Counted from the stretch's first letter, positions 35,102 through 48,291 are shown. The stretch is DNA of 64,000 nucleotides from Thamnaconus septentrionalis (GCA_009823395.1 CM020509.1:5407501-5471500); one strand, 5' to 3'. Numbers and translations: made by a program. Notes: generated from the letters alone by a model not told the origin.

Positions 35102-35548
35102 AGTGTGGAAGGTTGTACTACTCTGAGCTTAAAGGAAAAGCATGTTGTGTGCCGTTACTCACAAACTACAAAGTAAACAGAGAAGTCCAACAGCTCCTTT
35201 TGTGTTACGCTCCAGTTTTCAGATAGTGAGCGCCAACAGAAAAGAATTCTGGGACTCGCCCCTTAATGATGTCACGCATCTTTGCCTGAGACCATCAAGC
35301 AGCCACCCTGTTTTTGTCCCCTTCCAAACATGTGGAGAGCCGAGCGGAGGATCCACTTTAACCCAGCGTGTTTGTCCAAGGGTTGTAAACAGGGGGCTAA
35401 ACACGCTGCTTTCCGTTTAGCCCCAGAGGTTTGCGGATGGTTTACCGTGCAAAGCTCATCGCCCGCTGGGATAAAAAACAAAACAGAGCTAAAAATGGGG
35501 AGAACGAGGAACCTTTGATTTAAAGAAGAAAAAAACATCTGATCCTAC

Positions 35549-35632
35549 CTGCTTCTGGGCAGAAACATGGATTCCTTGATGAAGACGGAGCCGGACAACA
35601 GGATGTACCAGCAGCTCCCAATGTCATCGGGG
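35549..35632 (-). CDS. rapgef2: rapgef2 coding exon 4
   Basis: This 84-bp exon runs from acceptor ttctctttcag to donor AGCAG|gtagga. The first base completes TAC (Tyr) with exon 3, after which it reads PDDIGSCWYILLSGSVFIKE, SMFLPRS and two bases of the next Ser. WYILLSGSV is the beta-strand core typical of cyclic-nucleotide-binding-like folds (compare CNBD consensus Y-x-I-x-x-G-x-V). Recalled human RAPGEF2 differs mainly at GTCW versus GSCW. The intron before it is about 6.6 kb and the one after it about 9.6 kb. Confidence 0.95.
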
Positions 35633-38600
35633 CTGAAAGAGAAGAAAGCAGCAGCGGTTACAAAGTGCAAGGGTTTAGAACTCTTCTAAAGAGTGAATGG
35701 AACAGAAGGGAAATTAAAGCCCTCCTGGATCTCTGACACAAACAGAGTTTTCACCAATCAGACACAATATGAGCTGAGAATATATTTGAAAATCTCGTCC
35801 TCGTGCAGGACAGTGAGGAGTGATTTCTCCCTGTGGTTTTCATGTCTGTTTGCTGAGATCTAAAGCAGTGGCGGCGCAAAGACTCCTCTTAGTGCCGAGC
35901 AGAGATCGCTGCATTTTTCTTTTTTAATTATCATTTAAAAAGAGAGACAACAAGAGAGGCAGCGCCGGGCGCCGAGGGGAGAGAGAGAGAGAGGGAGACC
36001 TGTGAGTGAACCGACAGTCACGTCTCATCCTCCCACACCCACGGCACCGGGCGGAACACGCAGACGAGGAAATTGGGCATCGCAGACGAGCTAAACTCAG
36101 TCTGACCCTGGTACAACGCAGCTGGCTGTCACAGCGTCTCACCACACGGCCAGTAAACAACCGGGAAAAAACAAAAAAAAAATCCCCATTTGCAATCCAG
36201 CGCGTCTCGACGTGCACTTCTGGCCGGCGAGTTACAGTCGCAGACGCGTCTTTGGGGCTTTCGCTTAATACGGCGGCGGTGACGAGCAGAAGCCGGGCCT
36301 CATTACGCAACATCAAAGTGGCGAGCGAAGAGGTTCTGCACTCCGATAAACAACTCGCCGCGTAATGTATTCGGAAATTAATCTGAACAGACAGCGGTAA
36401 TGAGGGATTCTGTTTTCTTGATTATTTTTTTAAGGGATGACACAGTTTTTATTTCATTTTAAATGCTTCAGTTTTGTTTGCTGATCTCACCAGTTCTAAG
36501 GCAACCAGAGGGATTTTCGAGAGATGATCTCCGAAGGCCGAATCCGCCCACTCTCTGTAAATGCGGGATCATCAAAAAACGGACGATGCTTTACCGAGAA
36601 TGTAAACAACGCAACGTAGACGGATAAGAACTCCAACGATGCGTGACTGGCTTTTTATGCACAGCCAGCGGGACGGATGTTATATAAGCGGTGCAGGTCA
36701 GTTGCGGCTGCATAATCTGCAGTCCAGCAATCTCGAGAATTATGATTAACACAAGAGTTCACTAATTGCTTCAACAACACACGGAGGCTCAAACTGGTCA
36801 CACAGAAGCCCTGCAGCCAAAGAGGAACAAGTAATGCACAGAAGGAAGTGCTTCGGTGACAAACACACTGCTTATTATCACCCGCGAGTGCTGGGAATCG
36901 GACAAGAGAGCTGTAGTTCAGGCACGACGTATCGTGTCACTTGCGAGAATCTGGATTAGTTTACCACATGATGAGTAAAAGCTGGATGAAAGCTTGATGC
37001 TCTGACGTCATCATGCTGCTAACTTTGTTTTACCAAATTTAATGACAAAAATAGGAGTATGACACGAACAACAAATGGCAAACAGCAATTCTCAACTACT
37101 GAACTACAAATAAACAACATGTGCGACTGCAGCCGAACTCAACTGATTACGTAGAAGAGTATTTTCTAAACATGGAAAAGAAAATTTGTTCAATAAAGTA
37201 GTAACAGACTTGGAATCCCCTGAAACTGGCACACATTTGCACGCTTGCAGAAATGAGGCCTATTATATCTTTTATTACTCATCATAGTAACACAAGAATC
37301 AGCTGAGATGATGTCAGAATGCCAAGAATCATCTTGACTAATTCCACAGAACATTCGTTAAAAGGGTCTTTTTTTTTTTTTTCATATGATCAACGTAAAA
37401 CTGACGCTAACCTGACCCTCGTCAGTCCCGGGTGAGGCTGCAGCCTGTTAATCCACCGATGAGGCTTCTCTCCTCAACGACACTGACATGGACTTTGTTT
37501 GTTGTTACATTTCTGCATAAGAATTAGATTTTGCAGCTTTGAGATTTCTTTGCAGACTGGGAGCGATGCTCATCTTACAGCCCTGTCACAAAAAATAAAA
37601 ACATCCATAACAGATTCCGCCCCAAGTGGAATGTTTGCCCCTATTAGCAGTAGTGCAACTATCCCTTATCCTGAGCCTCCATTCCAGGTGTGATCATCAC
37701 TTTCATGTATGCGCAGCATCAACCGAGCCAGATATTCACACAGGATTCTCTCCATCTAAACGGCTCCATCTGTCTGTTTACTATTTGGCAAAAGAAAGGA
37801 AAAATGAAGGGGGAAAAATGTGAGCTCATGAAATACAAAATCCAAGCAGGTGCTTTAAGTCGCTCGGGAGCTCGTATTTTTATTTGCACCAAATATTTCC
37901 ACCAGGTCTGAGTGAGACGGAGTGATCGAAACCCCAGAGGAGTCGGGACACAGGAAGGGTGGGAAAAAAAGACAAAGCTTCCGTGAAGGATAGGTATGAT
38001 GCAGCAGCCCCACCCAGACACACTCACAGCCCTCATCACTGTGCTGACCAAGGCTTCCTTTTTTTATTTCTCTTTTTTGTATCGCACCTCCTTCATCCTC
38101 CCCGCCGCACCTTCCTCGCGGAACTAATGAGGCTGCAGACAGCGCGCCGCCGCCGCAAAAAAAAATCTGTTGGAAAGCATCTGTTCGCCTCTCCCCCGAC
38201 TGATCTCCACCGGCTTCCCTTCAGACTCGCTTCAGAAGACGACACGGGCGAGATGCTAAATTATTAATTTGCCGGCGAAGAGATTTTTTCGGAGCGAGGG
38301 CGGAGGTGGTGTAGGTGTGGGAGGTGGGTGGGGGGGTCTCGCAGAGGAGGACGAGCATGAAGAACCAGAAGAGGGTGTGGAGGAAAGCGGTAAGGAGAGG
38401 GCGGGGGAGGTGGTCGAGGACCGTTATGCACCAAGACAGCTTGACTGAACTGGGTCACTCTTACTGGAAGCCGTCGTCAAAACGCGTCAAAGCCTCCAGG
38501 GAGCCTTGAAGTGGGGAAAACCCACGATAGATACCCAGCGGCTCGGAGCGTCACGCCGGGGAGACGCTAAACCACGCGGGACGGCAGAAAATTGGGCTTT

Positions 38601-39320
38601 ACAATCAATCGAGAGGCTGCTTTGAAGTTTCGACAACGAGTCAAATTCTGGTTGTCGCCAAAGCCTGACGCTGGCGAGATCAGCGCCTCGTCTTATTATT
38701 TCAGCACAGCAACGTTGCGAGATTATTGGACAGCTGTTGACTTGATTACACACAGTTGGCGCCCAACAAACTGTTCCTTTTTATTTTTTTTCTCTCCAAA
38801 AAATACCATTTTCATTGTATAAAAGCACCCAAATACACCTGCATTATGAAAAACGACACTTTGGCAGTGCAAGCAGTGCCTTTGCATCTTTTGACTCCAA
38901 TTCTCAGTGAGCAATTTTGGATAATCGGCCCTTTGTGATGTCACAAATCAAGCGTTGGTTCGTACTCAATTCATCCCATACTCACAGCGTTTCCCTTGAA
39001 GAGCGGCAAAAGAAGCACCGAGCCCAGTTTGTCCTGCCCTCTGCTACATTTAGCGCCGCCGAGTACGACTGAGGAAAATCCAAAGGTTTCGATGCAAGTT
39101 TGTCGAGAGGAGTGAGAATTAAAAAAAAAAAAAAGCAGTGCGGGTGGGCGGGCTGGGCGTGCGAGGAAAGCTGCTGACCCTCTTCAGCCACGGCGCAAAG
39201 TGCCTGGTCAGCCTCTGTCGCAGGAGGGACTTTAGCACTCTAATCTCTTGATGGTAAATCCTGAGAGGGTTCAGGCTTTCGCAGTATGGGATGTTTTCAT
39301 GAGATATGGAGCGAACGCTA

Positions 39321-39343
39321 GTGTGTGTGTGTGTGTGTGTGTG
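39321..39343 (+). repeat. (GT)n microsatellite
   Basis: About 11 GT units in intron 3. Confidence 0.92.
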
Positions 39344-40683
39344 CACGCATGTGTCAGCAATCCAAAGCCCCCAAGCAGGGGGAAAAAAAAACATGAGTAC
39401 TTTTATGAATATAACCCTTATCCCCCAATCATTACGCCAGGATTGCCAACTAATACGAGCAGTGGAGGAGCGTATGAGTCATTAACCCGCTCGTTTGGTG
39501 GAATCGCCGCACTTTTATCCACCATTAAGGCCGTTTGACGAGAAAGAGTTAAAACACGAGCGTGTGTCAAAGACTTGGATCCGTCTGAGCAGCTTCTCGC
39601 GCACAACTACAACGACAACAACGCTCTTGTGTTGCTAGTGAGACATCAACGCATGATTTGTGTTGAAGTATTACACATAAAGTGCGCAAACTGTCCCCGT
39701 TTCCTCAGTCGAAGGGTCCTCAGGAAGCCTCCTTCAAGCGGAACGAGCCGCCGCCACCGTCGCTATCCAGCTACGTCGTGACGCAGCAGCCGCAGCGCAA
39801 CTTTTACGACTTGATATAGACGCCGTGGCAATTAAGCCTCCCTCCGACTTTTACAGGCATCTCGCTCCCCCGGCGGATGATTTGATTCTGTTCTAAGCGG
39901 AGCGGGGGAATGCAGGCGGGCTGTTTAAAAGCTGGTGGCGTTCGCAACAAGAGAGGGTTGATTAGGATCTGGCGCAGGAGAGGAGTCAATCTAATCTGCC
40001 GCGGCTCTTATCAGCCGCAGTTCTACTACTTCACACATGGCTGCGCGACACACACACACACAAACACCAAAAACAACAGAGACACAACGGCTAATAGGGA
40101 TGTAACTGGGTACTGCATCGATCGCTTCTTTCAGTCCAATATTCTATCCGTTATCCTACCAATTCATAAAGAAATTGTTTTAGAGAAACTAAACCAACCC
40201 CAGATGACTTTTAACTATTTCACCTAAACACTTGGTGGCGTAAATGAAAAAACCTAAATTACTTCTTCATTTCAATTTTTTATTTTCAACAGTCGATGGG
40301 AAATTATCTCGATAATGGAGCTGCGACTCTGCTGTTTAATGCAGATCAACACGCCCCACGGATAAGCCAGAAAATGAAACAAAATTATATGACATCATTA
40401 CAAAAATTGCCAAACAGATTCATCACCCTCAGTCTACTTATCGCCATTTCTTTGTGTAATCATTCTCAATGCAATTTGCATATTTTCCATCATTACTGCT
40501 CCAGCTTTGCCATTTTCAAGATGTAGATTGAATGATGTTTATCGTTTAATCACAATCATTTCTCAAGAGGCCTCTTTTTCTGTATGGAAACCAATATATT
40601 CATTGTTGAGTAGGCTGGCGTCCAACCTTCAAGACTGCTCTTTGTGAGGCGAGCTGCTAAAAATGCAGATTAGGTGTTATCTA

Positions 40684-40717
40684 TTGTGTGTGTGTGTGTG
40701 TGTGAGTGTGTGTGTGT
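40684..40717 (+). repeat. (GT)n microsatellite, interrupted
   Basis: Two GT runs split by GA, about 90 bp before a much longer complementary CA tract. Confidence 0.9.
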
Positions 40718-40804
40718 AACTGGTGGTGAAGGACTGAGGGATTCTTACTTAAACTGGACTTTATCTGCATTCCTTTTGTTTAATCAGCAGCCATTCCACC
40801 GAAT

Positions 40805-40805
<1 letters not shown>

Positions 40806-40874
<69 letters not shown>
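40806..40874 (+). repeat. (CA)n microsatellite
   Basis: About 34 CA units in intron 3, the longest pure CA tract in the window. It is complementary to the (GT)n at 40684-40717, so the pair could form a fold-back. Confidence 0.95.
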
Positions 40875-40880
<6 letters not shown>

Positions 40881-42231
40881 AGGTGCAAACAGAGCCACAC
40901 AGGGGACAACGTGCCCTCTCTGTAGCCCCCTGTGAGGCCAACTTAATGAGTTAATTAACGGCCTTAATTCCCACCACGGGTGTTCGAAGGACGTCAAGCA
41001 TGTGACAGCTGTCAAACTCTGTGCATGTGTGCTTTTTTTAAATTTTTTTTTTGAGAGGCAGAGCAGCCTCATAAAAAAACAAAACGCTGTCCTAAAGATT
41101 CCCGATACGACTCGGCAATCATGCCAAAGGTCCTGCATTAGGTAAACCAATTATTTCATCAATGTGTCTGCGTCTAGCATCAATGTTAGTCTGGCGGAAG
41201 TTTCAGTCATTTTTTTTGTTGCTGGTGCTGATCTCGATCGGTACCAGAGGACCTGCAGGCTCTTGGACCAACTGCAACCCTGTGGGTATTTATCCTTGTT
41301 TACGTGCTGCTGTTTTATCTCCTTGTTCTCCGCCGGTGCTAAAGGCCGACTCAAAGCCGTCGCTTGACATTTTTAAACCGGCACTGGCGCCCGACGTCAC
41401 GTGGCCGATATGCAGCATGTGTTCCGTGTGCATGTGCGCCGGCGAGTTCAAGTATTGAATAGACATACTTGACCTCAGCCTCATTTAACGACCTTCACAG
41501 TTAAGCTGTAGCTCCCGCAGTTGCCGGCCACACGTGCGACTGAATGTTTTTGCGTTAAAGGGCAGCGGCGACGCCCGGCACATCTGAAGCCCCCGACCTG
41601 GCAAACCAGAGGCCTTAGACGCAGGGCACTGGAAACATAGGGCTAATAAATGCAAACTCGACAAGACCTACAGGGTCTTTTAGATGGAGATAAAAATCTG
41701 AAGATGGGTGAAATACGGGGCCACTTTTCTCAGTAGCTGGCTGAAAGCAGTAAGAATCTGCAGTTTTACCACGAGTGACAAGCTTTGCTTCTTTATAATC
41801 TAAAATTTAAATAAAATGCTTGAAGGGGTTATTACAGCTACTTCTTCTTTTTTCAGATCGCCATGGTGACTTAACTTAATTAAGCTTAATCTGGAGCGGA
41901 AACATTATCCAAGGCTGTTTTTTTTTTTTCATGCCGCTTTGTGAAACGAAGCGGCGTGTCGAACATACCCTCGCATAAAGGTTCGGCTCGGCTGTCTCTG
42001 TGTTTTATGGACATTTGTTCTCACCGAATTCACCCGCCGCGTTGACTCGCACGCCTCGGCCCATCAATAACTGTGAGTAACGGCCGAGGCCCGAGAGCGC
42101 TGTGATCACACGGGGTTGATATATCGTCCCGCCGGCCTTCCCACCCGTTGTTTTACACGCGGCTATCAGACAAAACACCATCAATATCCATCCAAACGTC
42201 CCAGGCAGGTCAAGGCACCGGGGGCACTTAC

Positions 42232-42288
42232 TAGTAGAGCACTTCATTGGCCTCGTGTCTCTCATAGCGCACCGTCTCACACATGATC
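42232..42288 (-). CDS. rapgef2: rapgef2 coding exon 3
   Basis: This 57-bp exon follows a polypyrimidine tract and acceptor (ctctctcctctgcag) and ends at CTACTA|gtaagt. It completes the split Arg codon from exon 2 (AG|G), then encodes IMCETVRYERHEANEVLY plus two bases (TA) of the next Tyr. Human RAPGEF2 has Leu where this exon has the first Ile; the rest matches. The segment belongs to the degenerate N-terminal cNBD-like fold. Intron 2, between exons 2 and 3, is about 1.9 kb and holds a small inverted-repeat element. Confidence 0.95.
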
Positions 42289-43810
42289 CTGCAGAGGAGA
42301 GAGAGAAGAGTGGGGAAAGACAACAGAGGACAAGAGAACTTATGAGCATAATCACAGAGGAAAAAAAAGTGTGATGAATAATTTAATTGTTTTGTTTTCC
42401 TACTGGGACATTTGTAAATGTGCCAAAGTAACTTCCTGTTTATCCGGTTTTGCTTTGTGGGGATTCTTATCTTTGAGGCGTGATTGATCATCGGGAGCAC
42501 AGTGAGTAGAGTCAGTGTCCTCCAGTGTCTCACTTTAACTTGTTTGGCAAAATGTTACAACAGAATGTGGGTGATTCTTGTTTCATGTAAACAAATGGAG
42601 ACTTTTCTTTGCAAAACAGATATCTAGGGCACCAAAACTAGAGCGTTTTCAAGGTTTCTATTTATCTATTTATTTATTTTTTCCAGAAAGCTCTTCTGTT
42701 ACTTTGCACACAGGAAATTAATGGAACTTCAGCTCGTCTCGCTGGCTGGGCGTCATCTTTTGTGTGCAGACGTTTCCACCCAAAGCGACAGCAGATAAAT
42801 CAGTCTCCTCTGAGAATGACAAGATGTCGGAGCTCATCTTGTCTTTCATTCATCTTATATCCTGTTGTAATATTGAGGATCAACATTACTCCACTTGTCA
42901 GTCAAGACATCTGAAATGCCCTTTCTCTTTTTAATTGGCTGACATCTCTACACCCTGAGAGGTTACATCACTACCTCTTGCTCTTGTGCGTGTGGCAAAG
43001 ACTTCTTTGCATGCGTTTTAAAGCACCCATGCGAAAGCAAAGGCGAAAAGTGCTTGTTTAGCTGTGAGCTCTTTCTCTTTGATGGCATATCTTGTTTTTC
43101 TTGCAAAGCTCAAAAAATATCAGCTCACGTCACAGACAAACAAGTGCATTCTTGGAAAGAAATCTGCCTTGTTTAAAATCCCCAAGTGTGAAGTTTGAAG
43201 GAGCGTCTTTTGCGTCAGACATTCCCCATGATTTCTCCAGTGAAAAACAGGGTGTTTCAGTGCTACAGACAGGCAACAGTAGTAAACACTACAGTGGCTG
43301 ATCAAAATACAAAGGGCTTCAAAAATAGCTGGGGGCAGCGGCGGCGGCCGCCGTATTCCCCTGTTACACAACGATGAGGAAAAACAGTTCCTGCGAAACG
43401 ACAGAGGGGAAAAAAAGTCCAACAAATTCCTCCTCAGATGATATGAAAAGAAGTTATAACATAATCCTGCAGTTCGAGGAGTGTCTGGCTGCCTGGGACG
43501 TGTTTTTTTTCTTAATGCTGAAGGGAGGGGGGGGGGCTTAGTTGGCAGCTAGCAGCGGTTCACTCTGTGGGACCACGGGGACATTCCACAGGATCCAAAC
43601 AGGGATGGAGGGTTTTTCTGTGGGGTGGGGGGCCTCCGCAGGGTCACACAGTGGAATGTTCCAGCTCACGGGTCATGTACTGCCACATTGTTCTGTCGGC
43701 GCCATAATCCACATGTATGCATACAAGGCATGCTGGGAACAGGCTTCGGACATTCGGCGTGTGGAAATACATGGCAGGCGGGGGAGACTCGGTGACGGGA
43801 AGCGGGGAAT

Positions 43811-44033
43811 TTAAAGGTCCCGTATTGAGTTTATTTTTTGGATCTTTATTTGTCACCTTGGACAATTTGCATATCTCAGTGATTCAGCAAACACTTGCTG
43901 AAAAGCACAGAGAGTACAAGAAGTAGAGGCTGCATTTTATTTTGTCTATTCTGTGGAAATGACTGACGGTTTAGCCACATTTGATCATCAGAACAAATCG
44001 GTTGAGGGAATTTTTGCACAATATGGGACCTTC
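43811..44033. mobile_element. Short MITE with AAAGGTCCC(A/G)TATTG inverted termini
   Basis: The left end is TTAAAGGTCCCGTATTG and the right end CACAATATGGGACCTT; they are inverted repeats differing at one position. The total is about 223 bp. It lies in intron 2, about 160 bp from exon 2. It has no coding capacity and belongs to the same terminal-motif family as the fragments at 12853 and 31741. Confidence 0.65.
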
Positions 44034-44196
44034 CAGTTTACTAAGAATTTCACAGCAGATGCAGTTCAGGAAGCAAGCGGCTTCGACTCATATTCACATT
44101 GGTGCAATAACTGCCAAAAACCCTGCACGCACGGATCAACTGTGGTGATGGAAAAGCTGAGCTGATGTCAAACTGGCATGAGTTCTTAACACTGAC

Positions 44197-44267
44197 CTCA
44201 GCTGATGCTCCCGCAGGTTCGACAAGGCCTCCATCCCATGCAGATAAGAGTAGACAATCTCCAGGTC
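44197..44267 (-). CDS. rapgef2: rapgef2 coding exon 2
   Basis: This 71-bp exon encodes DLEIVYSYLHGMEALSNLRE followed by HQL and the first two bases of an Arg codon. It starts after a good acceptor (ctctccccag) and ends at AG|gtcagt. It begins in phase 0 and leaves two bases, completed as AGG by exon 3. In RAPGEF2 this segment is the helical start of the N-terminal cNBD-like region, directly after the first-exon sequence ending in ...SPQ. The match to recalled human RAPGEF2 is essentially complete over 23 residues. The preceding exon was searched for and not found between 44268 and 64000. Confidence 0.95.
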
Positions 44268-45048
44268 CTGGGGAGAGAAAAGGAAGGGAAAAATATGTTA
44301 GACAAATGGAGCTTGCAACTACAGAGTTCTTGGTTGATAAAATCCATAATTTATTGTTTTGTCAACAGCAAAACGGAGAAAGAAATTCAAGTTTCACTAG
44401 AAACTGGCAGCCTTTATGCGAGTTCTACTGAATTTTGGTTGAAAGATTTCCCACTTTGATTTAGTATTCGAGCTGTTTTCCAGACATTTCTGTTAAGTGG
44501 ACATGTTTAAAAACCTGCTGCTCATATTTCATTATTAACAAATACAAAAAATTGTTGCATATTAATCACGGGCAAGTCTGTTCAGAATTTTAAATCAACT
44601 AAATAAACTAAGACCATATAAATATATCAGCTTCCCCGGCCAACAGTTTTAACACGGCGATAAAGTTTCAAAATAACCCTCTAACGGGAAGAAATGATGC
44701 CGTCTCACTGCCGTGTAAAATACTGACGGTTCATTGGCTGGCGTGTGCGACGCAGGCGACGCGTTTAACACAAGGCCTCTTACAAGGACGGCGACATTGA
44801 TTTGTGTGAATGGGCAGCGAGATAGAAAACCATAAAGTACCTTACAGGGGAGGAGGGGGGGTATAAAATGAAGTACGCTACACAACTATAAACTCCCCAT
44901 TCAATTACTTCATTAAGTGACCAGGCGAGCGACTCTGGGATTGTTTGGACTCGCTCCAAACCAGAGGTGAAACAAAGTGGCCCTCACTGGGTGCTGGCAG
45001 CCTGCACAGCCACTCTCTGTCTGTTGGTACACACTGGGCCACTGACAC

Positions 45049-45050
<2 letters not shown>

Positions 45051-45088
<38 letters not shown>
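45051..45088 (+). repeat. (GT)n microsatellite
   Basis: About 18 GT units followed by degenerate gtatgtgtgagtg units to about 45145. An inverse (CA)n lies 150 bp away. Confidence 0.93.
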
Positions 45089-45090
<2 letters not shown>

Positions 45091-45235
45091 TGTATGTGTG
45101 AGTGTATGTGCGTGCGTGCATGTGTTTGCGTGTGTGGGTTGTGCTGGTGGCAGCAACTAGAAGGCCTCTGTCAGTGGAGGTAAATGTGGTGACAGCAGAG
45201 CAACAGGAAACAGAGACTGAGTGTTCAGGCCCGGT

Positions 45236-45264
<29 letters not shown>
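45236..45264 (+). repeat. (CA)n microsatellite
   Basis: About 14 CA units, complementary to the (GT)n at 45051-45088. Confidence 0.93.
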
Positions 45265-45267
<3 letters not shown>

Positions 45268-47939
45268 ACGCACAACAGTCACTCTGTGTGTTGGCAATGG
45301 GAGCTACAATCGTACGCTTATAAAAAAAAAAGTTGTGAAAAGTGCTTTGCCAGTGACACACTGGAGGGGAAGCTGCAGATTCTCACTGGTGTGAGAAAAG
45401 GAAATACTAAACTATTAAAGGCGAGTGACAAAATAGTAGAATCTCGACATCACTATTTTGGATGTAGTTAAGATATTTTGATGTAGAAAAAAAATAACAC
45501 CAAAAGTAAGCGCAGGAACATTTTAGCCAATCAGATGGCTGATGAAAAGCGGAAACGGACACAGCGCGAGTGGAAGGCACGTGTCGGACCTGATGAAGAA
45601 GTCAGAAACAGAATGAGAGAACATACAACGAAATTTGAGGTGCTCATCCTGCTTGGTGTTTTAAAAAGTTTAAAATATAAAGATGAAAAAGTGTATAGTA
45701 CATTTGAAATAGATTTTTTTTTTTTTTTAAATAGGGCAAGAATAAAGTAACCGTCGATTTTCTTTTATACAGGCGTGATATAAAACCGCGATACTGTCCT
45801 TCCCTCCCTCCGACCCTTTTGTTTGTTTGTGTTCGCCCTGAATGAAGCGGACGCACAAAGTGTTACGTCGCCGAGAAACCTCCTGACCGACCGACAAACT
45901 ACGCTCCAAAAAAAAAACGGCCCCATGTTGCCGGTGCGGCGGGGAAGAGCGGGAGCTCGGACACATGCTGCCACCTACCGAGCGACTGCGGAGCTGCAGT
46001 GTTAACATGAAGCCTGAGCTAATGAAGACTTTGCGTTCAGACAGAGGGAGTAACTGTTTGTGGATATGATGTACATGGTTATGTATTGGTGAAAAATATG
46101 TAAACTTTAATAAAGAGCACGTCAGTTTCTTGTTTTTAACACTTCAAGGTAATTTTCTGACATTAATGTGCTTCAAACATTTCCTAATAAGGAGAGCATG
46201 ATAATCAACACTTGATCTACTGTCACAATTCAAAAACCCTCTAAACTGGCGGCCCTCGCCTTCCTTCCAATGACTTGCATGAAGACTAGCAAGAATTGGT
46301 GTCCAATTATCTGGACAGAGAATCACCGCTAGGTGGCAGTGTTGCTGGTTTTCTTTTCCCTCTCTGTTCCAACAGTGACATCACTGAAACAAACAGCTTC
46401 ACGGGGTGAAATATGCTCAACCATCAATTGTGGCTTGAGTCTGAAATATTTCACGTTTGACTGTATGGAAAGAATGTAAAGGACCCCGTTTGTTTCCACT
46501 CCCCGGGCCCCGAATGATCCAGTCCCACTCCTGTTCCTCATTGCCGTCTGCTCGCTGTAGACCGAGCCAAACGCAATCACAAACGGAACAGCTTGAGGAC
46601 ACGGACGGAGCCGTCAAATTGCAGCAAGACTGGGTGCTCACAGTTTCAATTCTGGTTCGAATTTGTCTTTGCATGTGAACTATCTGCTTTATAAACCATT
46701 CAACTTTTTTATTGACTTTCATCCCCTGTTCAAAAGGTCTAAAAAAGAGGCTGGCAGAGACACTAACTCCAACCCTGCATGTTTTTGTTGATATATTTAG
46801 CCGAACACAGGGCCACTAGATACTCTTGCGAGAACAGAACCAGGAAGAAGGAGCTGCTGCGAGAAGCGGTGACAGGAAAAGGGGCCCGAGAGCAAGAAAA
46901 GATTTGCTCATTACGCATGCTGAGTGAAGACTGAATATGTTAACACTTGCTCACCGCTAGTGGAATCTTAAAACTCTACTACACTTCCCCCCAACCTCTC
47001 TGAAATGACTTCCCTTCCAGGAACAGAGACGGATTTGACCCAAGGAAGAAGATGCTTTCGATGATAAAACTTTTGCGCTAACTTTAAAAGCTTGTTTTGC
47101 GCCAATGGCATTCCTCGCGCTCCACTGCCAAAACACTCAGCCGAGGGCCTCTCGACGTAACGTCGCGTTCTCGTTTAGCACCTTCATTTGTCACAGCGCG
47201 CGTTGCAGTGAAATGCAGCCAAACGGGTCAAGGCATTTCCTCGCTTTGCGTACAAATTAAACAATAGCAGGCCTTGTCCTGGCCGCCGCGGTGCCCTGCG
47301 ACACACACACGCATACAATGACCAAGACATTGTCCATTTTCCACCTATTATGTTGGGGCCCCAGAAGGGCAGGGCGCAGTGTTGGACCACTTCCAGCCTC
47401 TTGAGTGGCAAAGCCATGTTTGGGCAGTGTGCAGGTCAAGGAAGTGGTGATGTTTTGCCTGCATTGTGTTCAGTGAGACTTCCCACAAAAAGAGAGAAAA
47501 AAAAAATGCAGGCCCTCAGGTTGCAGTGAAAACTAAAACTTGTTTCGTTTAGAAAAAAAAAAAAAGGTACTGTTCAGAGAAACAGGTCAGCAACCTTACG
47601 AAAGAGGATGTGAACGTGTTCACAAGAGAAGTAAAAGCGTTTGTGTCTTGAATTCCTGTAATCTGAGGGAAAAACTGTAAACACTGTCTGGGAACGTCCT
47701 GGCCGATAACATCGGCCACTGTTGATTTTTTTTTTTTTTGCTTCTTTTGAGCCAATGAAATAATGAGAGTCAATAACTTTTTGTGATAGGCCGATTTCTT
47801 GGGACATTTTGTGGCATTTGGATAAAATCAGAAACAGCTGGTACCTGCACTCAGAAAGAAAATTTAGAACATTGGAAATACTAATAAACAGTCATCAAGA
47901 CCAATGTAAAGCAGTGGTGATCCCTGTTAACCAGAGTTA

Positions 47940-48291
47940 CACTACCAGTCAAAAGTTTGGACACACCTGTTTCTTCTTTATCTTTACTACTTTCTACACA
48001 GCAGATACATACTGAAGACATCAAATATATGACCAAGATAATGTGGATTAATATGGCAAAAGAAAAATGTTATGTTGTATATTTTATATGAAGGGTGGCT
48101 ATTCTAGATCATCCAAAATAATAAAAAAAAACTTGCTTGGGTTATTTCACACTTTTTGTTTAATACATATTCCATATGTGTTCATTCATAGTTTTGATGC
48201 CTTGAGTGACAATCTACAATGTAAATAGCCATGAAAATGAAAGAAAAACCATGAAAGCAGAAGTATGTGTCCAAACTTTTGACTGGCAGTG
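47940..48291 (+). mobile_element. Tc1/mariner-like MITE, complete copy
   Basis: A 352-bp element with termini CACTACCAGTCAAAAGTTTG and CAAACTTTTGACTGGCAGTG, flanked on both sides by TA (47938-47939 and 48292-48293), the expected Tc1/mariner target duplication. The interior contains atactgaagacatcaaatat and agggtggctattct, as in related fish Tc1 elements, but no transposase frame. It must have been mobilised in trans. Confidence 0.9.

Larger units (their letters stand above)
26059..35548. other. rapgef2 intron 4 sequence
   Basis: About 9.5 kb between exons 4 and 5. It contains the window's longest open frames (27246-28028 plus strand, 260 codons; 28025-28858 minus strand, 277 codons), none with a recognised domain, and a GC-rich stretch at about 29600-29960. 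Repeat fragments occur at 29360-29450, 31741 and 34588-35100. No exon was recognised. Confidence 0.65.
35633..42231. other. rapgef2 intron 3 sequence
   Basis: About 6.6 kb between exons 3 and 4, with microsatellites at 39321, 40047, 40684 and 40806 and a near-perfect hairpin around 41929-41957. No coding exon was recognised; the open frames lack splice-consistent matches. Confidence 0.65.
1..44267 (-). other. rapgef2: rapgef2 transcription unit (5' half, partial)
   Basis: This span holds the part of the rapgef2 gene visible here, transcribed right to left. RAPGEF2 is a multidomain Rap1/Rap2 GEF (cNBD-like, REM, PDZ, Ras-association and CDC25 catalytic domains) acting at membranes and junctions and in neuronal cAMP signalling. 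Identification rests on five exons whose translations match recalled vertebrate RAPGEF2 almost residue for residue (for example VYSYLHGMEALSNLRE, CETVRYERHEANEVLYY, DDIGSCWYILLSGSVFIKES, RQSRRRFRKINQKGERQ) and join with consistent phases. RAPGEF6 is disfavoured: its equivalent region as recalled has ENAKDNEDS rather than VDYMDENEEYF. Teleosts may carry two rapgef2 paralogues and I cannot tell which this is. The long-isoform first coding exon and everything downstream of exon 6 other than the alternative first exon are outside the window. Confidence 0.93.

Noticed and set aside
47940..48291. Autonomous Tc1 transposon
   Set aside because: Only about 350 bp lies between the inverted termini and there is no DDE transposase frame, so it is a non-autonomous deletion derivative.
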